Positions 26,907 to 36,022 of a stretch of DNA of 64,000 nucleotides are shown here, piece after piece. The translations under genes and the position numbers were made by a program. The notes below the pieces were generated by a model. The model searched no databases, had not been told where the DNA came from, and was given only the letters and a program-made list of their open reading frames with translations. How positions within the stretch are numbered: the first letter of the stretch is position 1; each line of letters starts with the position of its first letter. The DNA is from Clostridium beijerinckii (lineage in GTDB: Bacteria; Bacillota; Clostridia; Clostridiales; Clostridiaceae). The stretch lies in contig CP029329.1 of assembly GCA_003129525.1 (NCBI GenBank), forward strand, positions 1,271,501-1,335,500, read 5' to 3'.

Positions 26907-28584
26907 TGCAGATACAACCGTAATTACAAGTAAAGATAATGATACAGGGAAATCATGTTTAATAAAAAGTATTTACCATGCACTTGGGTGTGACATAGTT
27001 CAATTTCATCCAACCTGGAGAAATATAAATCCTATTACATTACTTAAATTTATAAAAGATGGAGCAGAGTATAGCATATTTAGATATGAAAAATTGGTCA
27101 TATTATTTAATCAAAATTTAGAGATAATAGAAAAATTCACAAGTATAGGAAATGAATTATCAGCTTTTTATGAAGATTTCTTTTCATTTAATATTAAACT
27201 TATTCATTCATCATCAAAAGAAATGAAGGTACCATTTCCTTCGCATTATTTTTTACCATTTTATATAGACCAAGATTCATCATGGAAAAAAAGTTGGAAT
27301 TCATTCGATAAGCTTAATGCGTTTACAAAATGGAAATTAGATTTAATAGAATATCATACAGGGATAAAACCAAACGAATATTATAATCTGAAATCTAAAA
27401 AAGCACAAAAAATACAAGAGAGAAAAGAACAGATTGATGAATATAATACAATTAATAGAGTATATTTAAAAAAATTGAACAAAGAAAATGGAATTGCTAA
27501 ATTAAACATAAATATTAGAGAGTTTAAAGAGCAGATAGATGAATTGATAGAAAATCTAAATAGAATAAAGAATAAAGAAAATTCATATAAAGAAAAGATA
27601 TTAGAATTAAAATCACAAATACGACTTATTGATAAACAAATATTATTAGCAGAGAAAACTGGTAATAACTTAAATAAAGATTTAGAATATGCAGAGAAAT
27701 TGGATGAAGAAATAGAGTGTCCGTTATGCGGAACAATACATAAGAACAATTTCTCACAGAGATATGCGATTGCTCAAGACGAAAATAGATGTTATGAATT
27801 AATACTTTCATTGAAACAAGATAAAGGTAGAATTGAAAGTAAAATTCAGAAGTTACGGGAAACAATTGAGGATACATCCGAAGATAAATATGTAATAGAA
27901 GATATATTAACATATAAGAAAGGCGAAGTTAAATTTAGAGATTATATAGACAATATAGGTGAAAAAAAATTAATACAAAATATTAAATTAGAATTAAATG
28001 ATATAAACAAAGTAATTGAAAAGTACAATGAACAAGTTAAAAATATAGAAAAAGATATGAGGAAATATACTGATAAGGAAAGAAAAGAGGAAATAGAGAA
28101 ATATTACATAGAATTAATGACAGATTATTTATATAAATTAAATGTAAATATGTTAGAACAAGAAGATTATAAATCAATAAGTTGTACGATTAAAGAAAAT
28201 GGAAGTGATTTACCAAGAGCATTATTGGCATATTATTATTCAATACTTCATGTTATGAAAAAGTATTCATCAACATATGATTGTCCTATAGTTATAGATT
28301 CACCATTACAAGATGAGCAAAGTGAGGAAAATACTAAAAGGATATTAGAATTTATTAGAGATAATAGACCAGAAAATACGCAATTAATTTTAAGTTGCAT
28401 GCAAATAGACAGCATGAAATATAATGATAAAATAAAAGAATTAAATTTAAATGGCGTGAAATATGATAAAGTAAACTTGATAGAATTAAAAAATAAATAT
28501 CAGTTATTAGATAAAGAAAAATATCAATCAATATTTGAAGAGTTTAAAGAGACGATAGAAAAAGGACTTGAATTTAGAGAGTAA
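26833..28584 (+). CDS. SMC/Rad50-like ATPase of defence module (LmuB or ABC-3C ATPase)
   Basis: A 583-residue P-loop ATPase. Its start (KKLRFKELIILSLIEKSARR) is typical of ABC-3C and Lamassu ATPases. The Walker A is SKDNDTGKSCLI at about residues 33-44, with Ser in place of the usual first Gly. A long coiled coil (about 185-425) holds a single zinc-hook motif, CPLCGTIH, at residue 296. The C-terminal head has the Walker B region PIVIDSPLQDEQSEENTKR. The protein probably dimerises through the hook, senses DNA ends or structures, and controls the DUF4297 nuclease next to it. Confidence 0.78.
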   Translation: MKKLRFKELIILSLIEKSARRINLDADTTVITSKDNDTGKSCLIKSIYHALGCDIVQFHPTWRNINPITLLKFIKDGAEYSIFRYEKLVILFNQNLEIIEKFTSIGNELSAFYEDFFSFNIKLIHSSSKEMKVPFPSHYFLPFYIDQDSSWKKSWNSFDKLNAFTKWKLDLIEYHTGIKPNEYYNLKSKKAQKIQERKEQIDEYNTINRVYLKKLNKENGIAKLNINIREFKEQIDELIENLNRIKNKENSYKEKILELKSQIRLIDKQILLAEKTGNNLNKDLEYAEKLDEEIECPLCGTIHKNNFSQRYAIAQDENRCYELILSLKQDKGRIESKIQKLRETIEDTSEDKYVIEDILTYKKGEVKFRDYIDNIGEKKLIQNIKLELNDINKVIEKYNEQVKNIEKDMRKYTDKERKEEIEKYYIELMTDYLYKLNVNMLEQEDYKSISCTIKENGSDLPRALLAYYYSILHVMKKYSSTYDCPIVIDSPLQDEQSEENTKRILEFIRDNRPENTQLILSCMQIDSMKYNDKIKELNLNGVKYDKVNLIELKNKYQLLDKEKYQSIFEEFKETIEKGLEFRE

Positions 28585-28682
28585 ATAGTATATTAGGTTG
28601 CTAAAAAGACAAGAATAAGTGGAATTATAACTACACTGAGATTCAATTGTAATAAAAATTATTATTTTAAATGATTACTATT

Positions 28683-28711
28683 TTGCAAACTGTCAATAAT
28701 TAAGATATAAT
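28683..28711 (+). promoter_or_regulatory. strong promoter of the tns operon
   Basis: TTGCAA and TATAAT are separated by exactly 17 bp, giving a start near 28718 and a leader of about 110 nt before tnsA. No other promoter of this quality lies between the ATPase gene and tnsA. Confidence 0.65.
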
Positions 28712-28741
28712 CATATAGAACTAAATATTGAGATTTTTCAA

Positions 28742-28812
28742 AACAGTTAAAAAAAAATTTGTGACGTTGACAATAAGCAACGTGAAAATTATTTTTTAAC
28801 TGTTTTTTTTGT
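28742..28812 (+). terminator. leader hairpin/terminator ahead of tnsA
   Basis: AACAGTTAAAAAA pairs with TTTTTTAACTGTT, with an inner stem of ACGTTG with CAACGT. It is followed at once by a run of eight Ts. It lies between the tns promoter and the tnsA ribosome site (AGAGAGG), so it looks like an attenuator on transposase expression rather than an ordinary gene-end terminator. Confidence 0.65.
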
Positions 28813-28830
28813 TTTTAGAGAGGAATCGGC

Positions 28831-29193
28831 ATGTCAAAAAATAGAAAGACTGATAAGTATAGACTTATAGAAAAAAGAGGTTTGGGAAAATTTGAAGAGT
28901 ACAAACCGTGGTTGAAGGTTCATGAATTTGGTTCTTGTGGTAGAGTTCATAGAATTGTTGGTTGGAAGAATAGAAGGATATATCAACTGATGTCTGATTT
29001 AGAGCTATATTATTTTGTTCTAGCACAATGGGATGACAATGTGATTGATATTAGAGAGCAATATCCATTATTACCTTTAGAGGAAACCATATTAAGAGCT
29101 AATGAGATTGGAGTAAACCATCCTCCAATGAATAGTAAGAAAAAAACTGTAATGACAACAGACTTTTGTAAGCGTAAAAAAATTAACGGATAG
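28831..29193 (+). pseudogene. tnsA: TnsA endonuclease, 5' fragment (split by IS66)
   Basis: The N-terminal part of the Tn7-type TnsA nuclease, which cuts the 5' ends of the transposon. Up to base 29167 it is native; after that the frame runs into the IS and stops at 29191. Joining 29167 to 31746 (removing the IS and one 8-bp duplication) restores one frame of 260 residues with no stop. The rebuilt protein has catalytic residues E58 (SDLELYYF), D111 (TTDF) and K130 (ARAIK), matching E63-D114-K132 of Tn7 TnsA. The insertion falls just after the D111 codon, so neither fragment has the full active site. Confidence 0.9.
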
Positions 29194-29199
29194 ATAAAT

Positions 29200-29249
29200 A
29201 TAAACCTTCATTGTTAAAATTAACATAGATTTTAACAATGGAGGTTTAT
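29200..29249 (+). promoter_or_regulatory. 21-bp hairpin that hides the tnpA ribosome site
   Basis: ATAAACCTTCATTGTTAAAAT (29200-29220) pairs with 29229-29249 over 21 bp with a single G-U step and an 8-nt loop. The GGAGG site of tnpA (29240-29244) lies inside the stem. Read-through RNA from outside would fold and block tnpA translation. Confidence 0.75.
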
Positions 29250-29253
29250 TTAC

Positions 29254-29577
29254 ATGAATAATAATGAAAAGATAAATTGGAGAGAAATTGTTGCTACCTT
29301 TTCTTCTTACGAAGGAACGTTAGGAACTTTCTGCAATGCAAATCACATTACTAAAAGTCAATTTCATTACTATAAAAAGAAATTTAAGAATGAAGATAAT
29401 AATTTACAGTTTCATGCAATTTCAATGAGAGAAGAAAAAGTAACAACTGAAATCACCGTAGTTCCAGCTGATAGACCTAATATAATAATAGAAATAGGAG
29501 CCACTAAAATATACGTACCGGCTAATGAAATAGCTGTTTTGAGCACTTTACTTAAGGATTTGATTACAAATGTTTAA
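29254..29577 (+). CDS. tnpA: IS66-family TnpA (Orf1)
   Basis: A 107-residue protein with an N-terminal helix-turn-helix-like part (WREIVATFSSYEGTLGTFCNANHITKSQFHYYKKKF) usual for IS66 Orf1, probably an end-binding accessory protein. The C-terminus, with IIIEIGATKIYVPANEIAVLSTLLKDL, is the usual IS66 Orf1 tail. It is translated from a ribosome site enclosed in a strong hairpin and overlaps tnpB by 8 bp. Complete. Confidence 0.85.
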   Translation: MNNNEKINWREIVATFSSYEGTLGTFCNANHITKSQFHYYKKKFKNEDNNLQFHAISMREEKVTTEITVVPADRPNIIIEIGATKIYVPANEIAVLSTLLKDLITNV

Positions 29578-29920
29578 TCTTAATAAAGTTAATACAGTTT
29601 ATCTTGCGTGTGGAATAACTGATTTGAGAAAAAGTATTGATGGACTAATCGTGATTGTGCAAACGCAGCTAAAACTGGATCCGTTTGAAAAATCCTTGTT
29701 TGTTTTTTGCAATAGGCAAATGAATAGAATTAAGATACTTCACTTTGATGAAGGATTCTGGCTGTACTATTTTCGACTTGAAAATAATAAATTGAAATGG
29801 CCGATGACTCCAGACGAAGCTCTTAAAATTAACAAAGAAGAATTGAAATGGCTGCTTATGGGATATGAAGTTAGAACTAAGTCTAAATTTAAGCCAATTG
29901 AAGTAAGAAATAGCTTTTAA
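29570..29920 (+). CDS. tnpB: IS66-family TnpB (Orf2)
   Basis: A 116-residue accessory protein that starts MFNLNKVNTVYLACGITDLRKSIDGL, with the conserved RKSIDGL and NRIKILHFDEGFWLYYFRLE segments of IS66 Orf2. It is needed for transposition of IS66 elements, though its exact task is not known. It overlaps tnpA by 8 bp. An inverted repeat with an AAACCC...GGGTTTT stem (29936-29982) lies between it and tnpC and may reduce read-through. Confidence 0.92.
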   Translation: MFNLNKVNTVYLACGITDLRKSIDGLIVIVQTQLKLDPFEKSLFVFCNRQMNRIKILHFDEGFWLYYFRLENNKLKWPMTPDEALKINKEELKWLLMGYEVRTKSKFKPIEVRNSF

Positions 29921-30019
29921 AACAAATATCGCTGTAAACCCTTAATTTTGAACTTTTACAAGTTTCGGAATTGAGGGTTTTGTGGTAATATATGCCTATA
30001 TTTGTTGTGAGGTATAGGG

Positions 30020-31630
30020 ATGGATATTTTAGATTTAGAAAATCAACTTGATGAAAAAACAAAATTATTGATTTCTAAAATGGAAAAAGACATTGAATCA
30101 AAAGATAAAGAAATTGATGATTTAAAAAAGGAATTGGCTTTTCTTAAAGGACAGATCCTTAATAAAAACAGAAAAATTTTTGGACAATCTAGTGAACAAG
30201 TTGATTCGAGACAGCTCTCACTTTTTAATGATGCTGAAAAAAACAGTGATATTAAAATAGATGAGCCTTCCGTTGAAGAAATTACATATACAAGAAAAAA
30301 ATCATCTTCTCATTTAGGAAAGAAAGATAATTTATCCGGCCTAGATAGAGTTACAATTGAGCATAAACTTACTGACTCTGAAACATTTTGCGATAAATGC
30401 GGGAATGTTCTAGTTATAATAGGTAAAAAATCAAAAGAAATTTTAAAATATAAGCCAGCAGAACTTTACATAGAAGAACATGTTTCATATACATATGCTT
30501 GCAAAAATTGCGAAGCGGATGCTGATAAAGCCAATATAATTTCTGCAAAAATGCCAAATACTTTCTTATATAAAAGTATGGCTTCAAATGAATTATTAGC
30601 TCATGTTGTTAGCATGAAATATCAATATGCAATGCCATTATATAGAATGGAATCATATTTTAAGATGATGAATGTTAATCTTTCAAGACAGACATTATCC
30701 AACTGGATAATAAGTTGTGCAAATGAACTTCAGCCTGTTTTTGATTATATGAAAGTGGAACTCTTAAGAAGAAATTATATCCATGCCGATGAAACCTATG
30801 TGAAGGTTATTGAAGAAAACGGAAAAGACTCCAACTCAAAAAGGTTCATGTGGCTATATCGCTCCGGAGGCATAGAGAACCACATAATTTTATATGATTA
30901 TCAGAAAACAAGATCTGGCTCTTGTGCTGAAGAATTTCTTGAAGGTTTTTCTGGATATCTTCAAACAGATGGATATGATGGCTATAATAAAGTTAAGAAT
31001 ATAAAAAGACTATATTGTATGGCCCATATTCGAAGAAAATTCTTTGATATAATATCAACCTTAAACCCTGAAGCTCTAAAGCAGTCTCACGCATTAGAAG
31101 GGTTTAATTATTGTGAGCAACTTTATGAAGTTGAAAAGGATCTAAGGGAACAATATATATGTAGTGATGATTATTATGGTGATCGACATGCAATAAGGCT
31201 CAAGAGATCTTCACCCATTCTTAGTAAATTTCAAGAATATGTAGATAATGAAATTGTTAATGCGCTTCCTAAAAGTCCTTTAGGTAAAGCTCTTGCATAT
31301 GCTCAAAAGTTGTTGCCATATATGAGAACTTTCTTGACAAATGGATGTCTTGAAATTGATAATAATGCAGCTGAAAGAGCTATAAAACCATTTGTAATTG
31401 GCAGAAAAAACTGGATGTTTTCCAAGACAGTAAAAGGCGCAAAATCAAGTGCAGTACTTTATAGTATTACCGAAACGGCTAAAGCCAATGGCTTAGCAGT
31501 GGAAAAGTATTTAGTATATTTATTCGAAATGTTTGCAAATTCAGAAGTTAAGGAAAAGGACATACTAGAAAAATGTATGCCATGGTCTGAAAGCATTCCA
31601 GATGAACTGCGCGTTAAGACTACCAAATAA
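30020..31630 (+). CDS. tnpC: IS66-family DDE transposase TnpC
   Basis: A 536-residue transposase. N-terminal coiled coil (about residues 5-50), a zinc-finger part with CDKCGNVL and CKNCEAD, then the DDE domain with HADETYV (D), LQTDGYDGYN (D) and NNAAERAIKPFVIGRKNW (E). It ends with the IS66 C-terminal segment YLVYLFEMFANSE...LEKCMPWS. Length is normal for the family, with no frameshift. An intrinsic terminator (CCCAACAGA pairing with TCTGTTGGG, 31653-31686) follows. That terminator would lower read-through into tnsB. Confidence 0.95.
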   Translation: MDILDLENQLDEKTKLLISKMEKDIESKDKEIDDLKKELAFLKGQILNKNRKIFGQSSEQVDSRQLSLFNDAEKNSDIKIDEPSVEEITYTRKKSSSHLGKKDNLSGLDRVTIEHKLTDSETFCDKCGNVLVIIGKKSKEILKYKPAELYIEEHVSYTYACKNCEADADKANIISAKMPNTFLYKSMASNELLAHVVSMKYQYAMPLYRMESYFKMMNVNLSRQTLSNWIISCANELQPVFDYMKVELLRRNYIHADETYVKVIEENGKDSNSKRFMWLYRSGGIENHIILYDYQKTRSGSCAEEFLEGFSGYLQTDGYDGYNKVKNIKRLYCMAHIRRKFFDIISTLNPEALKQSHALEGFNYCEQLYEVEKDLREQYICSDDYYGDRHAIRLKRSSPILSKFQEYVDNEIVNALPKSPLGKALAYAQKLLPYMRTFLTNGCLEIDNNAAERAIKPFVIGRKNWMFSKTVKGAKSSAVLYSITETAKANGLAVEKYLVYLFEMFANSEVKEKDILEKCMPWSESIPDELRVKTTK

Positions 31631-31652
31631 TTATTTCTATATAAAATTGTAC

Positions 31653-31690
31653 CCAACAGAGAATATAAGTTTTTCTGTTGGGTTTATTTT
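31653..31690 (+). terminator. terminator after IS66 tnpC
   Basis: CCCAACAGA pairs with TCTGTTGGG around an AT-rich loop and is followed by TTTATTTTAT. Confidence 0.8.
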
Positions 31691-31702
31691 ATCACTTAAA
31701 TT

Positions 31703-32191
31703 ATGCTACCGCTACGCGTCGATTCATTGACGCTTACAGACTTTTTAATAAATCGAAAGGTAGATAATAAATATATTGAAGTCGCAAGAGCTATAAAAAC
31801 ACAAACTGATATTGAAAATCCAAGAACGATTGAAAAATTATTGATAGAGAAAAAGTATTGGGAAATTATGGGGATTGATTGGGGTATAGTGACAGAAGAT
31901 TATATACCTAAAATTAAAGCAATTAATATTTATAGTATATATAATGATTACTTTTGGAAAGAAGAAGGTAATTATAGCGACAAAAGAATTAATGAATTGA
32001 TATATCAATTTAAGTATATTTTAACAGAAACTAATTATGATGTATTACTTTCGAGTGAAAAATTTCAATTAATAAATAATTTAAATAATGGTGAAGGTTT
32101 AAGATTTTTAAGATATTTATTAGCTATAAAAGAATTAAAAACTGATATGAATATAAAATTTAATTTTTCAAAGATGAAAGTATGGTTTTAA
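31703..32191 (+). pseudogene. tnsA: TnsA endonuclease, 3' fragment (split by IS66)
   Basis: The C-terminal half of TnsA. The first codons (ATG 31703 through 31737) come from the IS end; native TnsA sequence starts within the duplicated AGACTTTT. It contains YIEVARAIKTQ with the catalytic Lys, then the TnsA C-terminal domain that contacts TnsC (RTIEKLLIEKKYWEIMGIDWGIVTEDYIPKIK). The frame is intact and could be translated as a partial protein, but it lacks E58 of the active site. Its stop overlaps the AAGGAG site of tnsB. Confidence 0.88.
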
Positions 32192-32204
32192 AGGAGTGAC
32201 AATA

Positions 32205-34361
32205 TTGAATAATTACTTAAGAGTTAATGATGTAATAAAATATAATGATAATGATACATTTATACGAATTGTATGGATTGAAAGCGATAATACATATTGT
32301 TATACAATAAATTTATTTGTAGAAAAATTAGAAATTAATTATATGAAAATAAGTGAACTATTAGAAGAATTAAAAAATAAAAATGCTGAACTAATAGAAT
32401 ATATTGGATTAAAAATACAACAAGAAGAATCACTTGGAATTAGACAAAGAGAATTGTTAAAGTTAGCAATTAATGTAGTAGAAGATATATTTACGGATGA
32501 ACCAAATTGTTATAACTCAAATGGAAGAAAAAAAAGATTAACAGAAGTGTCTGAAAAGCATGGAATTGCTGTAAAAACTACTTATAAATATATGAGAAGA
32601 TACTTACAAGGTGGAAAAATAAAATATGCATTAATAAATGATTTAAATAAATGTGGAGGTAAGGAAAAAGAAAGAAAACCTCAAGAAGAAAAAAGAGGTA
32701 GGCCTAGTTATATAAGCGTAATATCCGGAAAGACAATAGGGATAAATGTTGATAGTGATATAGAAAAGAAATTTAAAAAAGCAATTGATAGGTATTACAT
32801 GAATACGAAAGAACGAAGTCTTCCTAAAGTATATGGGCTTATGCTAAAAGATTACTTTTTTTATGAAGTTAAAGAGAAAGATAAGTTATTAAAAAAAATA
32901 AGAGATAGCAATGAAATACCTTCTTTTGGACAATTCAAATATTGGTTCTATAAAAATAAAAAATTAGATGAATTTATTAGTAAAAGAATAGGTCAAAAGA
33001 AGTTTGATTTAAATTATAGAAGACTGAAATCAGATTCTATATATGAAACGATGGGTGCAGGAGCCAGATACCAAATAGATGCTACAGTTGCTGATGTTTA
33101 TTTGATAAATAGTATAGATAGGGGGTCTGTAATTGGTAGACCAATTGTTTATCTAATAATCGATGTATATAGCAGAATGATAACAGGAGTAGCGGTAACG
33201 CTTGAAGGGCCATCATGGAATGGAGCATCTTTAGCTTTGTATAATTGTATGGAAGATAAAGTTGAGTTTTGCAAAAAGTATGACATTTTAATAAAAGAAG
33301 AAGATTGGGATGTAAGAGGTATTCCACAAGTTCTTATAGCTGATAGAGGCGAAATGGTAGGTCCTATAGCCGAAAAAGTAGTTGAAAATTTAAAAATTTC
33401 AATAGAGAATACACCAAGTTACATGGGATGTGCAAAGGGAATCGTTGAACAATATTTTCATGTTATAAATACAGAAATTAAACATTGGCTACCTGGAGAA
33501 GTGAAAAAAGAATTTAGGGAACGTGGAGAAAAGGATTATAGATTAGAAGCCACTTTAGATATACAACAATTTACTAAAATTATTATTTTAGCAATATTAA
33601 AAAGAAATAGTACATGGGATAAAAACTATCCTTTAACACAAGAAATGATAGATGATAATGTAAAGTCTATACCAAGAGAAATATGGAATTGGGGAATGAA
33701 AAATAAAACAGGTAATTTAAGAAAATTGCCTAAAGAAATACTAGCACTAAATCTTTTGAAATCAGGAAAAGCAGCTATTAGAAGGAATGGTATTAATTTT
33801 AATGGTGCATTATATACCTGCCCGATAGCAGAAGAAGAAAAGTGGTTTTTAAATGTGCAAGTAAATGGGGTTAGATATGTAGACATAAGGTATGACGATA
33901 GAGATATGTCTTATATCTATATAATATTAGATAATAATGAATTTATTACAGCTCATATGATTGAAGAAAAATCATCTAATGAAATTTTTAAATTTAAAAC
34001 ATTACAAGAAATACAGGATTATCAATATAGTAAAACAATAAATGAGTCCAATTATGCAGATACCACAAATGATTTGAATTTAAAGATGAATACAGAAATA
34101 GAAAAAATTATAAAACAAGCTAAGATAATTAAAAAAGATAGTAAAAACAATATAGAAGGAATAAAAAACAACAGACGATTAGAAAATGAAAATTATAGAA
34201 AAGAACAAACGTTGATGTCTCAAAATGCAGAAGAATCATTTAGATTGCAAGAAGTTAGTAAACATGAAGAGAATGCAGATTATGAAGATGATAACCATAA
34301 AAGTGATTTATTAAAGAAAATGAAAATACTAAAAGAGAGGAAAGATAATGAGAAATCCTAA
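32205..34361 (+). CDS. tnsB: TnsB-type DDE transposase of Tn7-like element
   Basis: About 718 residues, the rve-superfamily transposase that cuts and joins the 3' ends. It has an N-terminal HTH region (ISELL..., KRLTEVSEKHGIAVKTTYKYMRRY) for end binding. The catalytic core has YQIDATVADVY (D292), VLIADRGEM (D380) and GIVEQYFHVIN (E415), a DD(35)E spacing. A beta-barrel and a basic C-terminal tail (about 620-718) follow; the latter would bind TnsC. TTG 32205 is preferred to GTG 32196, because AAGGAG at 32191-32196 overlaps the latter. The end overlaps tnsC by 14 bp. Confidence 0.94.
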   Translation: MNNYLRVNDVIKYNDNDTFIRIVWIESDNTYCYTINLFVEKLEINYMKISELLEELKNKNAELIEYIGLKIQQEESLGIRQRELLKLAINVVEDIFTDEPNCYNSNGRKKRLTEVSEKHGIAVKTTYKYMRRYLQGGKIKYALINDLNKCGGKEKERKPQEEKRGRPSYISVISGKTIGINVDSDIEKKFKKAIDRYYMNTKERSLPKVYGLMLKDYFFYEVKEKDKLLKKIRDSNEIPSFGQFKYWFYKNKKLDEFISKRIGQKKFDLNYRRLKSDSIYETMGAGARYQIDATVADVYLINSIDRGSVIGRPIVYLIIDVYSRMITGVAVTLEGPSWNGASLALYNCMEDKVEFCKKYDILIKEEDWDVRGIPQVLIADRGEMVGPIAEKVVENLKISIENTPSYMGCAKGIVEQYFHVINTEIKHWLPGEVKKEFRERGEKDYRLEATLDIQQFTKIIILAILKRNSTWDKNYPLTQEMIDDNVKSIPREIWNWGMKNKTGNLRKLPKEILALNLLKSGKAAIRRNGINFNGALYTCPIAEEEKWFLNVQVNGVRYVDIRYDDRDMSYIYIILDNNEFITAHMIEEKSSNEIFKFKTLQEIQDYQYSKTINESNYADTTNDLNLKMNTEIEKIIKQAKIIKKDSKNNIEGIKNNRRLENENYRKEQTLMSQNAEESFRLQEVSKHEENADYEDDNHKSDLLKKMKILKERKDNEKS

Positions 34362-36006
34362 ATACTTTAAAAACTATATTAATAACCAATATGAAGAATA
34401 TTGTGATGGTATATTTAGACATGGTGAACAGGTAAATGCAAGATATATTGAGCAAACAGAGCCGACATTTCAAGGAAATGAATTAATAGAGGCATTACCT
34501 CCCGAAAGAGATGTAGAAAAATGTTTTGAAGGATTATATAGACCACCTGTATTTTCAACTATAGAAAGAGGAGAAAGTAAGACGTATAGAATTAATGCAA
34601 TTTTTAGATTAATGAATTATATTACACCAGTATTAAAAAATTTCGAGATAGATAAACTCTTATCTATAGTTATAAGGCATGGGTATGTGTCAAAAAGAAT
34701 AAAGTCACCTGAATATATAAAGGAACTAAAAAAACATTCAGATTTATTAAATTCTGAATATATGAAAATGAAAAATAGTTTAAACTGTATATGCGATTCA
34801 AGCTTAAGTTCATCAAGTGGATTTTCGCTATTTGGTATTAGTGGAGCTGGAAAAACAACTGCTATAAATAATAGTTTAAACTATTATCCGCAAGTAATAA
34901 AACATACTGGGAATGAAGAAGATAGATTTTTGTTTACACAAGTAACATGGATAAAAATAGATTGTAGTTATAATGGTGGATTAAAAGGAGTATGTCAAAA
35001 GTTTTTTGAGGAATTAGATAAACTATTGGATACAGATTATTTAAGAAAGCATGGAAATACAAGAAATGGTGTAGAAAGAATGATTATAGCAATGGCTCAT
35101 TTATCATTACAACATGGATTAGGTATATTTGTAATAGATGAAATCCAACATTTATGTGGGAATATAAATGGGGAGCATCTGTTAAATTATTTTGTTACTA
35201 TGATGAACGAAATTAAGTTGCCAGTAGTATATATAGGAACATATAAAGCTTATAAAACAATCTTAGCAAAGGATTTTAGACATGCAAGAAGAGCTACTGG
35301 AATTAGCAATATTAGATGGGATAGATTAGTAAATAATGAAGAGTGGGATATGTTTATTACTGATTTATGGAAGTATCAATGGACTAGCAAAGAATCGATA
35401 TTAACACAGGAGATTAAAAATATAATGTATGAAAAAACGGGTGGAATTACGGATAGAATAATAAAATTATTTATGGCTGTTCAAGTTAATGCTATAGAAA
35501 CTGGAAAAGAAATAATTACTCCCAATATTATAAAAAAAGTTGCTAAGGAGAATTTCGCTTTAACTGTTGATATGATAGAAGCTTTAGAAAATGGAAATTT
35601 AAAAAAATTAGCAATGTATGACGATTTATACAGTCCTGATATAAGTAAAATGATAGAAACAGCAAAACAAACGAAACTTCAAGAAGAGGTAAAAGCAATT
35701 TATGATAATAATATAAAAAGTAAAAAAGATACAGAATTGCAAATACGAAATAATATAGAAATAGCTCTATGCAAATTTGGATATGATTCGAAGGAAATAA
35801 GAAAATCATTAGATGTAGTTATAAAAGCTTATGGAATAAAGAAAGATGAATCTTTCTTGCTAAAACAAACATGTAAAATTTTAATAACAGATGAAGATAT
35901 GTCAATAAAAAATAAACCAACAGTAAAATCAAAAACAAAAGAAATAACAAAGGAAGAACATGATAACTTTTTAGAAGAAAACATAAAAAAAGATTTTTTA
36001 ATATAA
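34348..36006 (+). CDS. tnsC: TnsC-type AAA+ transposition regulator
   Basis: A 552-residue ATPase that links target selection to the transposase. Walker A is FGISGAGKTTAIN (about residues 162-174) and Walker B is LGIFVIDEIQHL (about 258-269). Downstream is the sensor-1-like segment PVVYIGTYKAYK, followed by the DFRHARRATG arginine region. The N-terminal 110 residues resemble the TnsA/TnsD-contact part of Tn7-type TnsC, and the C-terminal 150 residues are helical and charged. ATG 34348 with AGAGAGGA lies within the end of tnsB. It is co-transcribed with tnsB and tnsD. Confidence 0.93.
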   Translation: MRNPKYFKNYINNQYEEYCDGIFRHGEQVNARYIEQTEPTFQGNELIEALPPERDVEKCFEGLYRPPVFSTIERGESKTYRINAIFRLMNYITPVLKNFEIDKLLSIVIRHGYVSKRIKSPEYIKELKKHSDLLNSEYMKMKNSLNCICDSSLSSSSGFSLFGISGAGKTTAINNSLNYYPQVIKHTGNEEDRFLFTQVTWIKIDCSYNGGLKGVCQKFFEELDKLLDTDYLRKHGNTRNGVERMIIAMAHLSLQHGLGIFVIDEIQHLCGNINGEHLLNYFVTMMNEIKLPVVYIGTYKAYKTILAKDFRHARRATGISNIRWDRLVNNEEWDMFITDLWKYQWTSKESILTQEIKNIMYEKTGGITDRIIKLFMAVQVNAIETGKEIITPNIIKKVAKENFALTVDMIEALENGNLKKLAMYDDLYSPDISKMIETAKQTKLQEEVKAIYDNNIKSKKDTELQIRNNIEIALCKFGYDSKEIRKSLDVVIKAYGIKKDESFLLKQTCKILITDEDMSIKNKPTVKSKTKEITKEEHDNFLEENIKKDFLI

Positions 36007-36022
36007 AAGAAGGCGAGTGTTA

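Larger units (their letters stand above)
29168..31737 (+). mobile_element. IS66-family insertion sequence, 2,570 bp
   Basis: The ends are GTAAGCGT... and ...ACGCTTAC, the IS66-family terminal sequence, and a perfect 8-bp duplication AGACTTTT flanks it (29160-29167 and 31738-31745). It has the three-gene IS66 layout: tnpA, tnpB overlapping by 8 bp, and tnpC with a DDE domain. All three frames look complete, so it may still be active. It is inserted in tnsA in the same direction as the tns operon. Confidence 0.96.

Noticed and set aside
27381..27913. Minus-strand frames inside the SMC-like ATPase
   Set aside because: They lie opposite a coiled-coil coding region and have neither start signals nor family features.
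31703..32191. A separate intact gene starting at ATG 31703
   Set aside because: The first 12 codons are IS66 end sequence; removing the IS rejoins the frame to the tnsA 5' part with matching catalytic residues.
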